Shown here: piece after piece, positions 45,848 through 52,569 of the stretch
How positions within the stretch are numbered: the stretch's first letter is position 1
Layout: each line of letters begins with the position of its first letter
Assembly: GCA_000381625.1 (NCBI GenBank)
Contig: KB906767.1
Coordinates: 2,086,629 to 2,150,628, forward strand
Length of the DNA: 64,000 nucleotides
Source: Bryobacterales bacterium KBS 96
GTDB taxonomy: Bacteria; Acidobacteriota; Terriglobia; Bryobacterales; Bryobacteraceae
Direction: 5' to 3'
Translations under genes and position numbers: made by a program
Notes under the pieces: generated by a model
The model's database searches: none
The model's input: only the letters and a program-made list of their open reading frames with translations
What the model was told of the DNA's origin: nothing

Positions 45848-46444
45848 GTGCAGAAGCGGTATGGCAATAAGGGCGCTGAGTCCTCGCCGCCGACAGACTG
45901 CCCCGGCAGTTCATTTGGAGAAGATTGTCGGCAGTCACGGTGCAGTAGCGGTGATCCGGCCCTTGACCTTCATCATAAGATGGATCGGGCGGGCCGAAAC
46001 CCGTCGATAATGCGATGTGGAGGTCTTATGAGACTGGTCGCTTCATCCGATCCTTCTGAAGTATTTCGCTTCGAGGCAAGACAACTACTCCTGCAGCGAG
46101 CGGTCTTGACGCGTACGGTGTGCCGTGAACTCATCGAGAAACCTGAGGCGAAGCGCTGTCGGCCATCTCGTGCAGATGCGGCTCTCGACCTCTTGATGGC
46201 GTGGATCAATTCTCAACCGCAGTGTCCAATTTCTCCTTGCCCGTCTTCTGGGATCGACTCGATGGTTGTTCCGGACGGTTGTGCCGAGCTGTTGGAGGAA
46301 ATCCGAGATGGAGCTACCGTCTGCGACGCACTCACCTGGCTCGACTCGGCCGATACGGACTCCGACTGCGAATCCGACATGTCACGGATCGAAAGGGCTC
46401 TTGAGAGCTACTGGAATAAGCACAATTCACCTAAAATCGGGTGA
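45848..46444 (+). CDS. Hypothetical protein
   Basis: Open frame of 198 aa. The likely translated part begins later (Met at 46027, MRLVASSDPSEVFRFEARQLL), since the first 60 residues are low-complexity and lie in the promoter region of the divergent nuclease gene. The C-terminal half is acidic (DALTWLDSADTDSDCESDMSRIERAL). No family recognised; weak support. Confidence 0.35.
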   Translation: MQKRYGNKGAESSPPTDCPGSSFGEDCRQSRCSSGDPALDLHHKMDRAGRNPSIMRCGGLMRLVASSDPSEVFRFEARQLLLQRAVLTRTVCRELIEKPEAKRCRPSRADAALDLLMAWINSQPQCPISPCPSSGIDSMVVPDGCAELLEEIRDGATVCDALTWLDSADTDSDCESDMSRIERALESYWNKHNSPKIG

Positions 46445-46837
46445 TGCTTGGCCACGCGGGCGGTATGGGATTCGGCTCGGAACATCGTCTCATAGAGTGG
46501 CGTCGTCCCGGTCGCGCGCTGCCAATTCCCAGCGCACACGAGCCTTGGATCACTGCCAGAGGTAGCCCCGCGGTAAATGCTGGATCGCCTGTTAGCAGCG
46601 GAAGCCTGCGTCGAGAACGCCTTTAGCGTCCCCGCAAGGAGTTGTCCGACGTCGAGCGACAGATCGGCAGACTCGAGTACTATCCTGGCGCGAAGCATTA
46701 CCTATTGAAGAGCATCACGCAGAACCTGAGCGTGAATCCCGGCTGAGGGCAGATAGCAGCCTCAAAGGAAATCATATTGGTGAGTGGTCACCGACTCGTT
46801 GACTGCGGCGTCGCGTTCCATGCGACGACACGTCGCC
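46445..46837 (+). other. Intergenic region with a short orphan open stretch
   Basis: Nearly 400 bp without a recognisable gene. A 39-codon in-frame stretch at 46627-46746 (RQIGRLEYYPGAKHYLLKSITQ) looks protein-like but has no start, so it may be a gene remnant. Confidence 0.35.
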
Positions 46838-47812
46838 TCACGCCGTCGGCTGAAGCGCGAGCTTGCCGAGATAGTGTTCGTTGAGGCTGCGCTGAGCGTC
46901 GGCGGCCCGCTCCAGCGTAAAGGTCCGCGCGATGTGCACTTCAAAAGGGCCGGCATCGATCAAATGATTGAGCTTGTCAAAGACTTGACGATTGGGTTGT
47001 CCGTTGTAGCTTTGTGCTTTTACATTCTTGGGGGCTTTCGGCACAGGCTCGACGCCGTTCGGAAACGCTACGCGGCCGCCCTCACGTAATGCGGCTAGCG
47101 CTTGGTCCACGTCGGGACCGCCCGCAGTCACGAGAGCCGCATCCATCCCTTGAGGAGCGAACGCGCGAGCCGCTGCGAGGATATCGTCCTTATGCCCGTT
47201 GACGGCTGCATCGGCGCCCAGCTTTTTCGTCAGCTGCACGCCGTCTTCGCCGGAGGCTACCGCCAGGACTTTTGCGCCCATTCGTTTAGCCAACTGAATC
47301 GCCATATGGCCGATCCCTCCGCTCGCGCCAAAGATCATGACCGTCTCGCCCGATTTTAGATGAAGCGTATCATCCAACCCTTGGAGCGCTGTGACGGCGT
47401 CGACGGCCATCACGCCCGCCTGCTGAATCGAAAGCTTCTTAGGTACGGCGGCGGCGTGCTCCGCTTTGAGGGTCGCAAACTGCGCATAAAAGCCGCCCTT
47501 GGGATTCATCAAATTAATCCCGTAGACGCGGTCTCCTTTTTTCAGTCCGTGTACCTCCTTCCCTACCGATTCCACAGTGCCCGCGCCGTCGGAACCCAAT
47601 ACATAAGGAAACTGCGGTTTGACGCCGAACTCTCTGGCGAATCCGCCTTCACGCTCAAACGGATCCCACGCGCCCACGCCCGCTGTTTCGACGTGAACCA
47701 AAATCTCGTCAGGGGCCACCTGGGGAATGGGCAAGTCCCGCACCTTCATCTTTTCGATCCCCCCGAACTCATCGATCGCGACAGCCTTCATCGTTTTTGA
47801 TTGTTGATTCAC
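46838..47812 (-). CDS. Zinc-independent medium-chain dehydrogenase/quinone oxidoreductase
   Basis: 324 aa from a GTG at 47812, placed 9 nt after AGGAGA; an ATG at 47791 is an alternative. The substrate-binding GroES-like domain begins MKAVAIDEFGGIEKMKVRDLPIPQVAPDEILV. The NAD(P) loop is MIFGASGGIGHMAIQLAKRMGAKVLAV. No zinc-ligand cysteines are present. A standard NADPH:quinone reductase-like enzyme. Confidence 0.9.
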   Translation of the reverse strand: MNQQSKTMKAVAIDEFGGIEKMKVRDLPIPQVAPDEILVHVETAGVGAWDPFEREGGFAREFGVKPQFPYVLGSDGAGTVESVGKEVHGLKKGDRVYGINLMNPKGGFYAQFATLKAEHAAAVPKKLSIQQAGVMAVDAVTALQGLDDTLHLKSGETVMIFGASGGIGHMAIQLAKRMGAKVLAVASGEDGVQLTKKLGADAAVNGHKDDILAAARAFAPQGMDAALVTAGGPDVDQALAALREGGRVAFPNGVEPVPKAPKNVKAQSYNGQPNRQVFDKLNHLIDAGPFEVHIARTFTLERAADAQRSLNEHYLGKLALQPTA

Positions 47813-48278
47813 GAAAATGTTCTCCTTTCTACGCGAACTATTAGAACGCTCTACGTTCCATTTGAAACCGCGCCGGGCCAACACGTTACGTCTCATTTTG
47901 TAGATCTCTGGTGTTAGAGTCGAACCGTCATCGTTCGGACGCCAAGAACTACTGATCCCTTTGTCCCCACCCTCCCGCCTCCGTCGCAGGACACGGATGG
48001 TCGCATTGCGGCCGCCCGTGACCTTCACACGCGCGCCGGAGGACTGAACGGCTGGGTGTTTCGCAACGAACTATCGTCGAAAAGGAAGTCGTCTCCAAGG
48101 AGTTGCCTACAACGTAATTCGGAAGGTCGGATCGAGGACAACTGGCGAGACTGTATTCGGTTCATTCTCCGGATGGCCAATCGCAGCTCGCGCGCTCAGG
48201 TTAGCGCTTACCGTGAGCATCATAATGAAAGCACTGCTCGAAGAGTGTCTAGGATGGGAAATAATTAGCCATAGTAAC
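47813..48278 (+). other. Intergenic region left of the tRNA array
   Basis: About 465 bp between the oxidoreductase gene start and the promoter of the tRNA array. Open frames here do not look real. No repeat that would mark an element boundary was found. Confidence 0.4.
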
Positions 48279-48308
48279 TTGACAGGTTTGCCGTACGTCC
48301 TTTACGAT
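48279..48308 (+). promoter_or_regulatory. Sigma-70-type promoter of the tRNA array
   Basis: TTGACA, 18-bp spacer, TACGAT, about 100 bp before the first tRNA. The leader just downstream holds a 7-bp inverted repeat ATTGAGA / TCTCAAT (48307-48340). Confidence 0.65.
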
Positions 48309-48408
48309 TGAGAACGTCCAATGAAAAAGCTACTCTCAATCCTCTGTAGCTTCGACTGCTTATCGTCCCGATATTGCAGTTATCTCTCCCTGTAAATTTT
48401 CACGTTTT

Positions 48409-48483
48409 GCGCTGAAAGCCAATTGGTTAGGCGGCGGCCTGCAGAGCCGCTCATGGTCGGTTCGATTCCGTCTCAGCGCTCCA
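48409..48483 (+). tRNA. tRNA-Cys(GCA)
   Basis: Acceptor GCGCTGA/TCAGCGC, U73, encoded CCA. Anticodon stem GCGGC/GCCGC, loop CTGCAGA. First gene of the array. Confidence 0.93.
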
Positions 48484-48485
48484 AT

Positions 48486-48563
48486 GGCCGGGTAGCCCAA
48501 TTGGCAGGAGGCGTCTGTTTTAGAAACAGAACAGTGCGGGTTCGAATCCCTCCTCGGCCACCA
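48486..48563 (+). tRNA. tRNA-Leu(UAG) with short variable arm
   Basis: Acceptor GGCCGGG/CTCGGCC, A73, CCA. Anticodon stem TCTGT/ACAGA, loop TTTAGAA. The variable region is only 5 nt, whereas bacterial tRNA-Leu normally has a long arm. A73, a leucine identity base, is kept. The T stem has one mismatch. Confidence 0.85.
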
Positions 48564-48579
48564 AGTTCTTTGACAAATT

Positions 48580-48668
48580 GGAAGGTGCCGCTGAATGGTC
48601 GGCGAGCGGTCCCGAAAACCGTGGACTGGTAATGAACCAGTGGGGTTCGATCCCTCCGCCTTCCGCCA
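48580..48668 (+). tRNA. tRNA-Ser(CGA) with C33
   Basis: Acceptor GGAAGGT/GCCTTCC, G73, CCA, long serine-type variable arm. Anticodon stem GCGGT/ACCGT, loop CCCGAAA: the nearly invariant U33 is C. The chromosomal Ser(CGA) at 18957 has the same anticodon stem with U33. Confidence 0.88.
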
Positions 48669-48679
48669 AATTCTCAAGT

Positions 48680-48769
48680 GGTGGATCCGGCATTGGTGTG
48701 CCAGGCGGTTTGCTAAATCGTGCGCGTTTCAACAGACGCGTGTCGGTTCAACTCTGACATCCACCGCCA
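48680..48769 (+). tRNA. tRNA-Ser(GCU)
   Basis: Acceptor GGTGGAT/ATCCACC, G73, CCA. Anticodon stem GCGGT/ATCGT with G-U pairs, loop TTGCTAA, long variable arm. Confidence 0.9.
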
Positions 48770-48772
48770 AAT

Positions 48773-48865
48773 GCGTCGGTGGCAGAGCGGCGAATGCGAC
48801 AGCCTGTAGAGCTGTTCTCCCTTGCGGAGCCAACACCGGTGGTTCAAGTCCATCCCGGCGCACCA
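48773..48865 (+). tRNA. tRNA-Tyr(GUA)
   Basis: Acceptor GCGTCGG/CCGGCGC, A73, CCA. Anticodon stem ACAGC/GCTGT, loop CTGTAGA, long tyrosine-type variable arm. Confidence 0.92.
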
Positions 48866-48873
48866 AGTTTTAT

Positions 48874-48951
48874 GGCCGGCTGATGGCAACTGGCAGACCT
48901 GCAAAGCTCAAGCCTTTGCGCATCGGAGTTCGAATCTCCGGCCGGCCACCA
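48874..48951 (+). tRNA. tRNA-Leu(CAA) with short variable arm
   Basis: Perfect acceptor GGCCGGC/GCCGGCC, A73, CCA. Anticodon stem CAAAG/CTTTG extended by one G-C pair, loop CTCAAGC. The variable region is 5 nt instead of a class II leucine arm. Confidence 0.85.
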
Positions 48952-48992
48952 AACAATGTTATGCGAGCAACGACAGCGACGGACTAGAATGT

Positions 48993-49069
48993 GCGCCCGT
49001 AGTCCGAAAGGCAGGAGACACCTGATTTAAACCAGGACAGTGAGAGTTCGAATCTCTCCGGGCGCACCA
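48993..49069 (+). tRNA. tRNA, probably Leu(UAA), with irregular anticodon arm
   Basis: Acceptor GCGCCCG/CGGGCGC, A73, CCA, T stem GAGAG/CTCTC. The anticodon arm spans 16 nt rather than 17: CCTG/CAGG encloses ATTTAAAC, giving either an 8-nt loop or a 6-nt loop under an A-C mismatch. UAA is the likely anticodon by comparison with the two other short-arm Leu tRNAs. It may be non-functional. Confidence 0.65.
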
Positions 49070-49173
49070 GCACAAGGCTATTTATCCGATTCCGGCACGC
49101 GCGAAAACATCGAACAAGCATTGTCGCGCTAATCACTAAAGAACATTCAACTCACTGTTAGGAAAATTGGTAC

Positions 49174-49352
49174 TTGCAATCTGTACGACGGAGAGTTACT
49201 ATTTTCTCAGTCATGTTGTTTCTGACCTCAATCCGATACGCGACACCCGCCAATCAACCGGGACAGGGTACGCATGTCTGGATTCGGGGTAGGTGAGACC
49301 TGACGATAGTTAGGAATTGCACGGCCCTGGATCCAAAAGATCCGGGGCTTTT
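49174..49352 (+). ncRNA. Candidate small RNA 1 with own promoter and terminator
   Basis: The promoter is TTGCAA, 17-bp spacer, TACTAT (49174-49202). A strong hairpin, GCCCTGGATC / GATCCGGGGC with a CAAAA loop (49324-49348), runs into a T-rich tract. The transcript would be about 145 nt and holds no open frame. It resembles candidate small RNA 2 at 54390-54577 in promoter, in the motifs ATACGCG and GAATT, and in the CCGGGGCTTTT terminator. It lies just before the Asn-Gln-Gln-Gly-Phe-Pro tRNA block. Confidence 0.5.
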
Positions 49353-49373
49353 GCTTTTTACAGGAGGATTTTT

Positions 49374-49450
49374 TCCGAGGTAGCCAAGCTGGGAAGGCAC
49401 CTGACTGTTAATCAGGCCATGCGCAGGTTCGAGTCCTGCCCTCGGAGCCA
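49374..49450 (+). tRNA. tRNA-Asn(GUU)
   Basis: Acceptor TCCGAGG/CCTCGGA, G73, CCA. Anticodon stem CCTGA/TCAGG, loop CTGTTAA. Confidence 0.94.
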
Positions 49451-49458
49451 AAGTGTAT

Positions 49459-49534
49459 TGGCGAGTGGTGTAACTGGTAACACGTTCGGCTCTGAACCGA
49501 AAGACTCTGGGATCGTATCCTAGCTCGCCAGCCA
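49459..49534 (+). tRNA. tRNA-Gln(CUG)
   Basis: Acceptor TGGCGAG/CTCGCCA, G73, CCA. Anticodon stem TTCGG/CCGAA, loop CTCTGAA. Confidence 0.93.
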
Positions 49535-49547
49535 AGTTTGTGTGTGT

Positions 49548-49623
49548 TCGGATGTGGGCGAATCGGCAAGCCGTCTCGCTTTGAACGAGAAGATTCCGGG
49601 TTCGAGTCCTAGCGTCCGAGCCA
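49548..49623 (+). tRNA. tRNA-Gln(UUG)
   Basis: Acceptor TCGGATG/CGTCCGA, G73, CCA. Anticodon stem TCTCG/CGAGA, loop CTTTGAA. Confidence 0.93.
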
Positions 49624-49630
49624 AATTTTT

Positions 49631-49706
49631 GCGGATGTAGTTCAGCGGCGAGAATGCGACCGTGCCAAGGTCGAGGCCATGGGTTCGAGTCCCATCATCC
49701 GCTCCA
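49631..49706 (+). tRNA. tRNA-Gly(GCC)
   Basis: Acceptor GCGGATG/CATCCGC, U73, CCA. Anticodon stem CGACC/GGTCG, loop GTGCCAA. Confidence 0.94.
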
Positions 49707-49717
49707 AGAATGTAAGT

Positions 49718-49793
49718 GGCTCTCTCGCGTAGCTGGTGCGCGCGGCGATTTGAAGCATCGCAGGATTCAGTTCGATTCTGAGGGGAGCCACCA
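49718..49793 (+). tRNA. tRNA-Phe(GAA)
   Basis: Acceptor GGCTCTC/GGGAGCC, A73, CCA. Anticodon stem GCGAT/ATCGC, loop TTGAAGC. Confidence 0.92.
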
Positions 49794-49807
49794 AGTGTTG
49801 TAAGTTT

Positions 49808-49884
49808 CGGGGCGTACGCCAGCGGCTAAGCCACTAGTTTTTGGGAACTAGCGATCGCGTGTTCGAGTCACGCGGCCCCGACCA
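49808..49884 (+). tRNA. tRNA-Pro(UGG) with expanded anticodon loop
   Basis: Acceptor CGGGGCG/GGCCCCG with a G-G mismatch at the seventh pair, A73, CCA. Anticodon stem CTAGT/ACTAG encloses eight bases (TTTTGGGA) instead of seven, or six bases if an extra T-A pair forms. A second, normal Pro(UGG) is at 52112. Eight-base loops are known from +1 frameshift suppressor tRNAs. Confidence 0.8.
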
Positions 49885-49910
49885 ATCGTTTTAGAAGAAG
49901 GGCATTCGTT

Positions 49911-51113
49911 ATGCAGATAATCGACAATATTCCAGTCTTTGGTTCGGCTGTTGACGAAGGCGCTCTTCGTCAGATAAAGACCTGCTATTACATCTTCGGC
50001 AAGGCCGCCCTGATGGGTGATCATCACAAGGGCTATGGCGTACCGATCGGCGGAGTCATCGCACACGAATATCTAATCAGTCCATCCGGTGTGGGCTACG
50101 ACATAGGCTGCGGAAACCACGCAGTATGTACGGATGCCGACGCGTCTGACGTACGCAAGAACATTGCTCGAATAATGGATGATGTCTGGAGCACGGTCAG
50201 CTTTGGCCTAGCGCGTAAGAACAAAGAGATGGTCGATCACGTACTGTTCGAAGACGATGCTGCTTGGCAGATTACGCAGGGTGCAAACTCTGCAACTTGG
50301 CGACTGACCTCATTACGGGATCTAGCTCGGCAGCAGCTTGGAACTGTTGGTTCTGGCAATCATTACGTCGACATCTTTATTGATGAGCGCGACAAGGTCT
50401 GGATTGGTGTTCACTTCGGATCGCGCGGATTCGGTCACAAGATCGCAACGCGCTTTCTAACGCGAGCAGGGGCAAAGGACGATATGGACTCAGCTCCAGT
50501 CGCTCTAGATTCGAGGACCAACGAGGGCCAGGATTACATCGCGGCCATGAAGCTCGCTGGGCGCTACGCGTACGCGGGAAGGGAATGGGTCTGCGCTCGA
50601 GTGCTCAAGATGCTGGGTGCGAGGGCAATGGATTCAGTCCACAACCATCACAATTTCGCTTGACGCGAGAAGCACGGTGGAACTGACCTCTGGGTAGTAC
50701 GCAAAGGCGCAACTCCAGCGTTTCCTGGTCAGCGCGGATTTGTCGGCGGAACGATGACTGAGAACGCGGTCATTCTCGAAGGAGTTGAGTCTCCAGATTC
50801 TGCAATGACGCTGTGCTCGACGGTGCATGGCGCCGGCCGCGTGATGGGGCGACGTGAAGCGACTGGAGTGTTTGATAAGCAATCCGGTACGTACAAGCGC
50901 GCTCCGAAGGTAACGGAAGAGATGATGATGGGTTCGGTTAAAGAGGCTGGAATCGAGTTGCGTGGAGCTGGGGTTGATGAAAGCCCATTCTGCTACAAGC
51001 GTCTTCCAGAGGTTCTTGCCGAACACCAGGATAGTGTTCGTATCCTGCACACGCTAAAGCCAATTGGTGTAGCGATGGCAGGCAAAGACTGTTACGACCC
51101 ATACAAAGATTGA
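49911..51113 (+). CDS. rtcB: RtcB-family RNA ligase with in-frame UGA codon
   Basis: 400 codons, close to the usual RtcB length of about 400. RtcB joins RNA 2',3'-cyclic phosphate and 5'-OH ends using Mn2+ and GTP. Family motifs: KAALMGDHHKGYGVPIGGVIA, SPSGVGYDIGCGNHAV (metal ligand Cys), GTVGSGNHYVDIF and HFGSRGFGHKIA, then HNHHNFA, stop, and in the same frame DLWVVRKGATPAFPGQRGFVGGTMTENAV. The TGA at 50661-50663 (codon 251) replaces a position that is normally Trp (HNHHNFAW). No other stop or frameshift occurs, so it is a recent nonsense change, a sequencing error or a read-through site. The ATG at 49911 follows AGAAGGGC. Embedded in the tRNA array. Confidence 0.85.
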
Positions 51114-51145
51114 GGAATCGATTACTAAACAGACCGTATATTTAC

Positions 51146-51220
51146 GCTGTGATAGCTCAGCTGGCAGAGCGGCGCATTCGTAACGCGCAGACCGGAGTTC
51201 GATTCTCCGTCGCAGCTCCA
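51146..51220 (+). tRNA. tRNA-Thr(CGU)
   Basis: Acceptor GCTGTGA/TCGCAGC, U73, CCA. Anticodon stem GCGCA/CGCGC with an A-C mismatch at 31-39, loop TTCGTAA. It lies between rtcB and the HNH gene. Confidence 0.9.
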
Positions 51221-51253
51221 GAGAATTAGTCGATGAATAGAAAGGAGGTTCGT

Positions 51254-51757
51254 GTGATCTTAACGCCGGTCTTAGTTTTGAACGCAAGCTATGAGCCGAT
51301 CGCGGTCTGCCTGGCGCGGCGCGCGCTAACCATGATCGCGAAAGGCGTGGCCCGGATCGAAGAGGCGCACGATATCTTCGTTCATCGAGAGCTCAGACTA
51401 CCTTCGGTGATCCGGCTGCGCGACTATCGCCGCGTTCCGGTGCGCCGGCATACCGTCTCGAGGCGAAACATCTTTATCCGCGACCGGCACAGGTGCCAGT
51501 ACTGCAAGCAGTGCTTCCCTGGCCTGCGGCTGACGTTGGATCACGTGACTCCGAAGTCGCGCGGCGGTTTATCCATTTGGGAAAACCTGGTCACCAGCTG
51601 CCGCGAGTGCAATGCGAAGAAGGCAAACCGCACTCCGGCAGAGGCCGGCATGCCGCTCGCGGTTGTACCGCGAGCGATGAGCCTGCACAGCGCGCGGCAT
51701 GTACTCCGGCGCATTGGTGAAGAGGATCCGAAATGGCGACCGTATCTGTACTTTTGA
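51254..51757 (+). CDS. HNH endonuclease inside the tRNA array
   Basis: 167 aa from the GTG at 51254, placed right after AAAGGAGG; the open frame extends back to 51233. N-terminal PVLVLNASYEPIAVCLARRALTMI is typical of a widespread bacterial HNH family. The nuclease core is IFIRDRHRCQYCKQCFPGLRLTLDHVTPKSRGGLSIWENLVTSCRECNAKKANRTP with the CxxC pairs and the DH catalytic motif. The stop codon ends one base before tRNA-Thr(GGU). It could be a homing-type or array-mobilising nuclease, or a passenger. Confidence 0.92.
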   Translation: MILTPVLVLNASYEPIAVCLARRALTMIAKGVARIEEAHDIFVHRELRLPSVIRLRDYRRVPVRRHTVSRRNIFIRDRHRCQYCKQCFPGLRLTLDHVTPKSRGGLSIWENLVTSCRECNAKKANRTPAEAGMPLAVVPRAMSLHSARHVLRRIGEEDPKWRPYLYF

Positions 51758-51831
51758 GCCTTTGTCGTTCAGTGGCAGGACGACTCCTTGGTAAGGAGTA
51801 AACCCGAGTTCGATTCTCGGCATTGGCTCCA
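51758..51831 (+). tRNA. tRNA-Thr(GGU) with weak acceptor stem
   Basis: Anticodon stem ACTCC/GGAGT, loop TTGGTAA, T stem CGAG/CTCG, U73, CCA. The acceptor GCCTTTG/CATTGGC has two adjacent T-T mismatches. It starts directly at the base after the HNH stop codon. Confidence 0.82.
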
Positions 51832-51848
51832 GAGTTAATGCAATGTGA

Positions 51849-51924
51849 GCCGGGGTAGTTCAGCTGGCAGAATGCCTCTTTTGTAAAGAGGAGATCGCGA
51901 GTTCAATCCTCGCTCCCGGCTCCA
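51849..51924 (+). tRNA. tRNA-Thr(UGU)
   Basis: Acceptor GCCGGGG/TCCCGGC, U73, CCA. Anticodon stem CCTCT/AGAGG, loop TTTGTAA. Confidence 0.93.
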
Positions 51925-51937
51925 GTGTTTTTGTCTG

Positions 51938-52013
51938 GTGGCGTTAGCTCAACTGGCGAGAGCGCCTGGCTGTGAACCAGGAGGTTGCGGGTCAAATCCC
52001 GCACGTCACCCCA
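51938..52013 (+). tRNA. tRNA-His(GUG)
   Basis: Acceptor GTGGCGT/ACGTCAC, C73 as expected for histidine, CCA. Anticodon stem CCTGG/CCAGG, loop CTGTGAA. Confidence 0.93.
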
Positions 52014-52024
52014 AAGTTTAATGT

Positions 52025-52103
52025 GGGTCGCGGGGCTGCTCGGGGTGGCCATCTCCCTTGCAAGGAGAAGCGCAGCAGAGTTCAAATCTCTGGCGATCCA
52101 CCA
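52025..52103 (+). tRNA. tRNA-Ala(UGC)
   Basis: Acceptor GGGTCGC/GCGATCC with a G-T pair at position 3-70, where alanine tRNAs carry their identity G-U. A73, CCA. Anticodon stem TCTCC/GGAGA, loop CTTGCAA. Confidence 0.9.
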
Positions 52104-52111
52104 AAGTTTAT

Positions 52112-52188
52112 CTGGGTGTGGGGGAGTGGCATAACCCGTCTGCCTTGGGAGCAGAAGATCGCAGGTTCAAGTCCTGCCACCCAGACCA
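52112..52188 (+). tRNA. tRNA-Pro(UGG), regular
   Basis: Perfect acceptor CTGGGTG/CACCCAG, A73, CCA. Anticodon stem TCTGC/GCAGA, loop CTTGGGA of normal length. Confidence 0.93.
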
Positions 52189-52231
52189 AAGTTTTTTGGC
52201 GAAAAGGAGAGAAAACATCCGATAGAAGAGT

Positions 52232-52304
52232 GGGACAGGCCGGCCGATTTCGGTTATCAACTGTTAATTGATGCCAACCCGAGATCAACACCTTTGCTTG
52301 TCCT
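52232..52304 (+). ncRNA. Y-RNA-like RNA A (no tRNA-like domain)
   Basis: The basal stem GGGACAGGC/GCTTGTCCT pairs over 9 bp. Next comes the conserved 5' box GGCCGATTTCGGTTATC (52242-52258). The 3' side reads GATCAACACCTTT just before the basal stem; GTTATC can pair with GATCAAC leaving one bulged C, as in the Ro-binding helix of Y RNAs. The loop region is short. First of four tandem copies upstream of the Ro60 gene. Confidence 0.6.
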
Positions 52305-52313
52305 GAAGATTTT

Positions 52314-52456
52314 GCCGCAGGCCGGACGATTTGGATTATCCTCCTGGGAAGGCGAGGTCGCTGGTTCGAATCCAGCCCGCTCCAGAAATTGAAGTATGGG
52401 GCGGTAGCTCAGTGGCTAGAGCGCGTAAAAACTCCAGGTCACATTTTGCTTGCGGC
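52314..52456 (+). ncRNA. Y-RNA-like RNA B with permuted tRNA-like domain (YrlA type)
   Basis: Basal stem GCCGCAGGC/GCTTGCGGC (9 bp), 5' box GGACGATTTGGATTATC (52324-52340), 3' box GGTCACATTTT. The interior is a tRNA in circularly permuted order: a closing helix CCTGG/CCAGG in the anticodon-stem position, a T arm GCTGG-TTCGAAT-CCAGC (52360-52376), an acceptor helix CCGCTCC/GGGGCGG (52377-52383 with 52398-52404) closed by a 14-nt loop, and a D arm GCTC-AGTGGCTA-GAGC (52407-52422). Bacterial YrlA RNAs are known to carry such a tRNA mimic. Confidence 0.75.
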
Positions 52457-52464
52457 TTCAAATT

Positions 52465-52559
52465 TCTGTGTGCAGGACGATTTGGTTTATCTCTGACAGG
52501 TACGGGTAACCGTATGGCGGTTCGACTCCGCTAATACCAGATCATTATTTGCTCACAGA
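52465..52559 (+). ncRNA. Y-RNA-like RNA C with reduced tRNA-like domain
   Basis: Basal stem TCTGTGTGC/GCTCACAGA with one T-T mismatch, 5' box GGACGATTTGGTTTATC (52475-52491), 3' box AGATCATTATTT. The interior has a helix GGTA/TACC that encloses a small GUAA-tetraloop hairpin (CGG/CCG) in place of the D arm and a T-arm-like hairpin GCGG-TTCGACT-CCGC (about 52516-52532). Confidence 0.65.
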
Positions 52560-52569
52560 GGCGGACATT

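Noticed and set aside
48957-49046. Right attachment site of the tRNA-Ser island inside the tRNA array (the array also has a Ser-CGA gene)
   Set aside because: The 3' ends differ (CCGCCTTCCGCCA against CCACCCTCACCGCCA), so it is not a duplicated attachment site.
50661-50663. Selenocysteine insertion at the rtcB UGA
   Set aside because: The family has Trp here, not Cys, and no selenocysteine tRNA or obvious insertion element is visible.
50634-51050. 138-aa open frame on the - strand across rtcB
   Set aside because: Antisense shadow of conserved rtcB codons.
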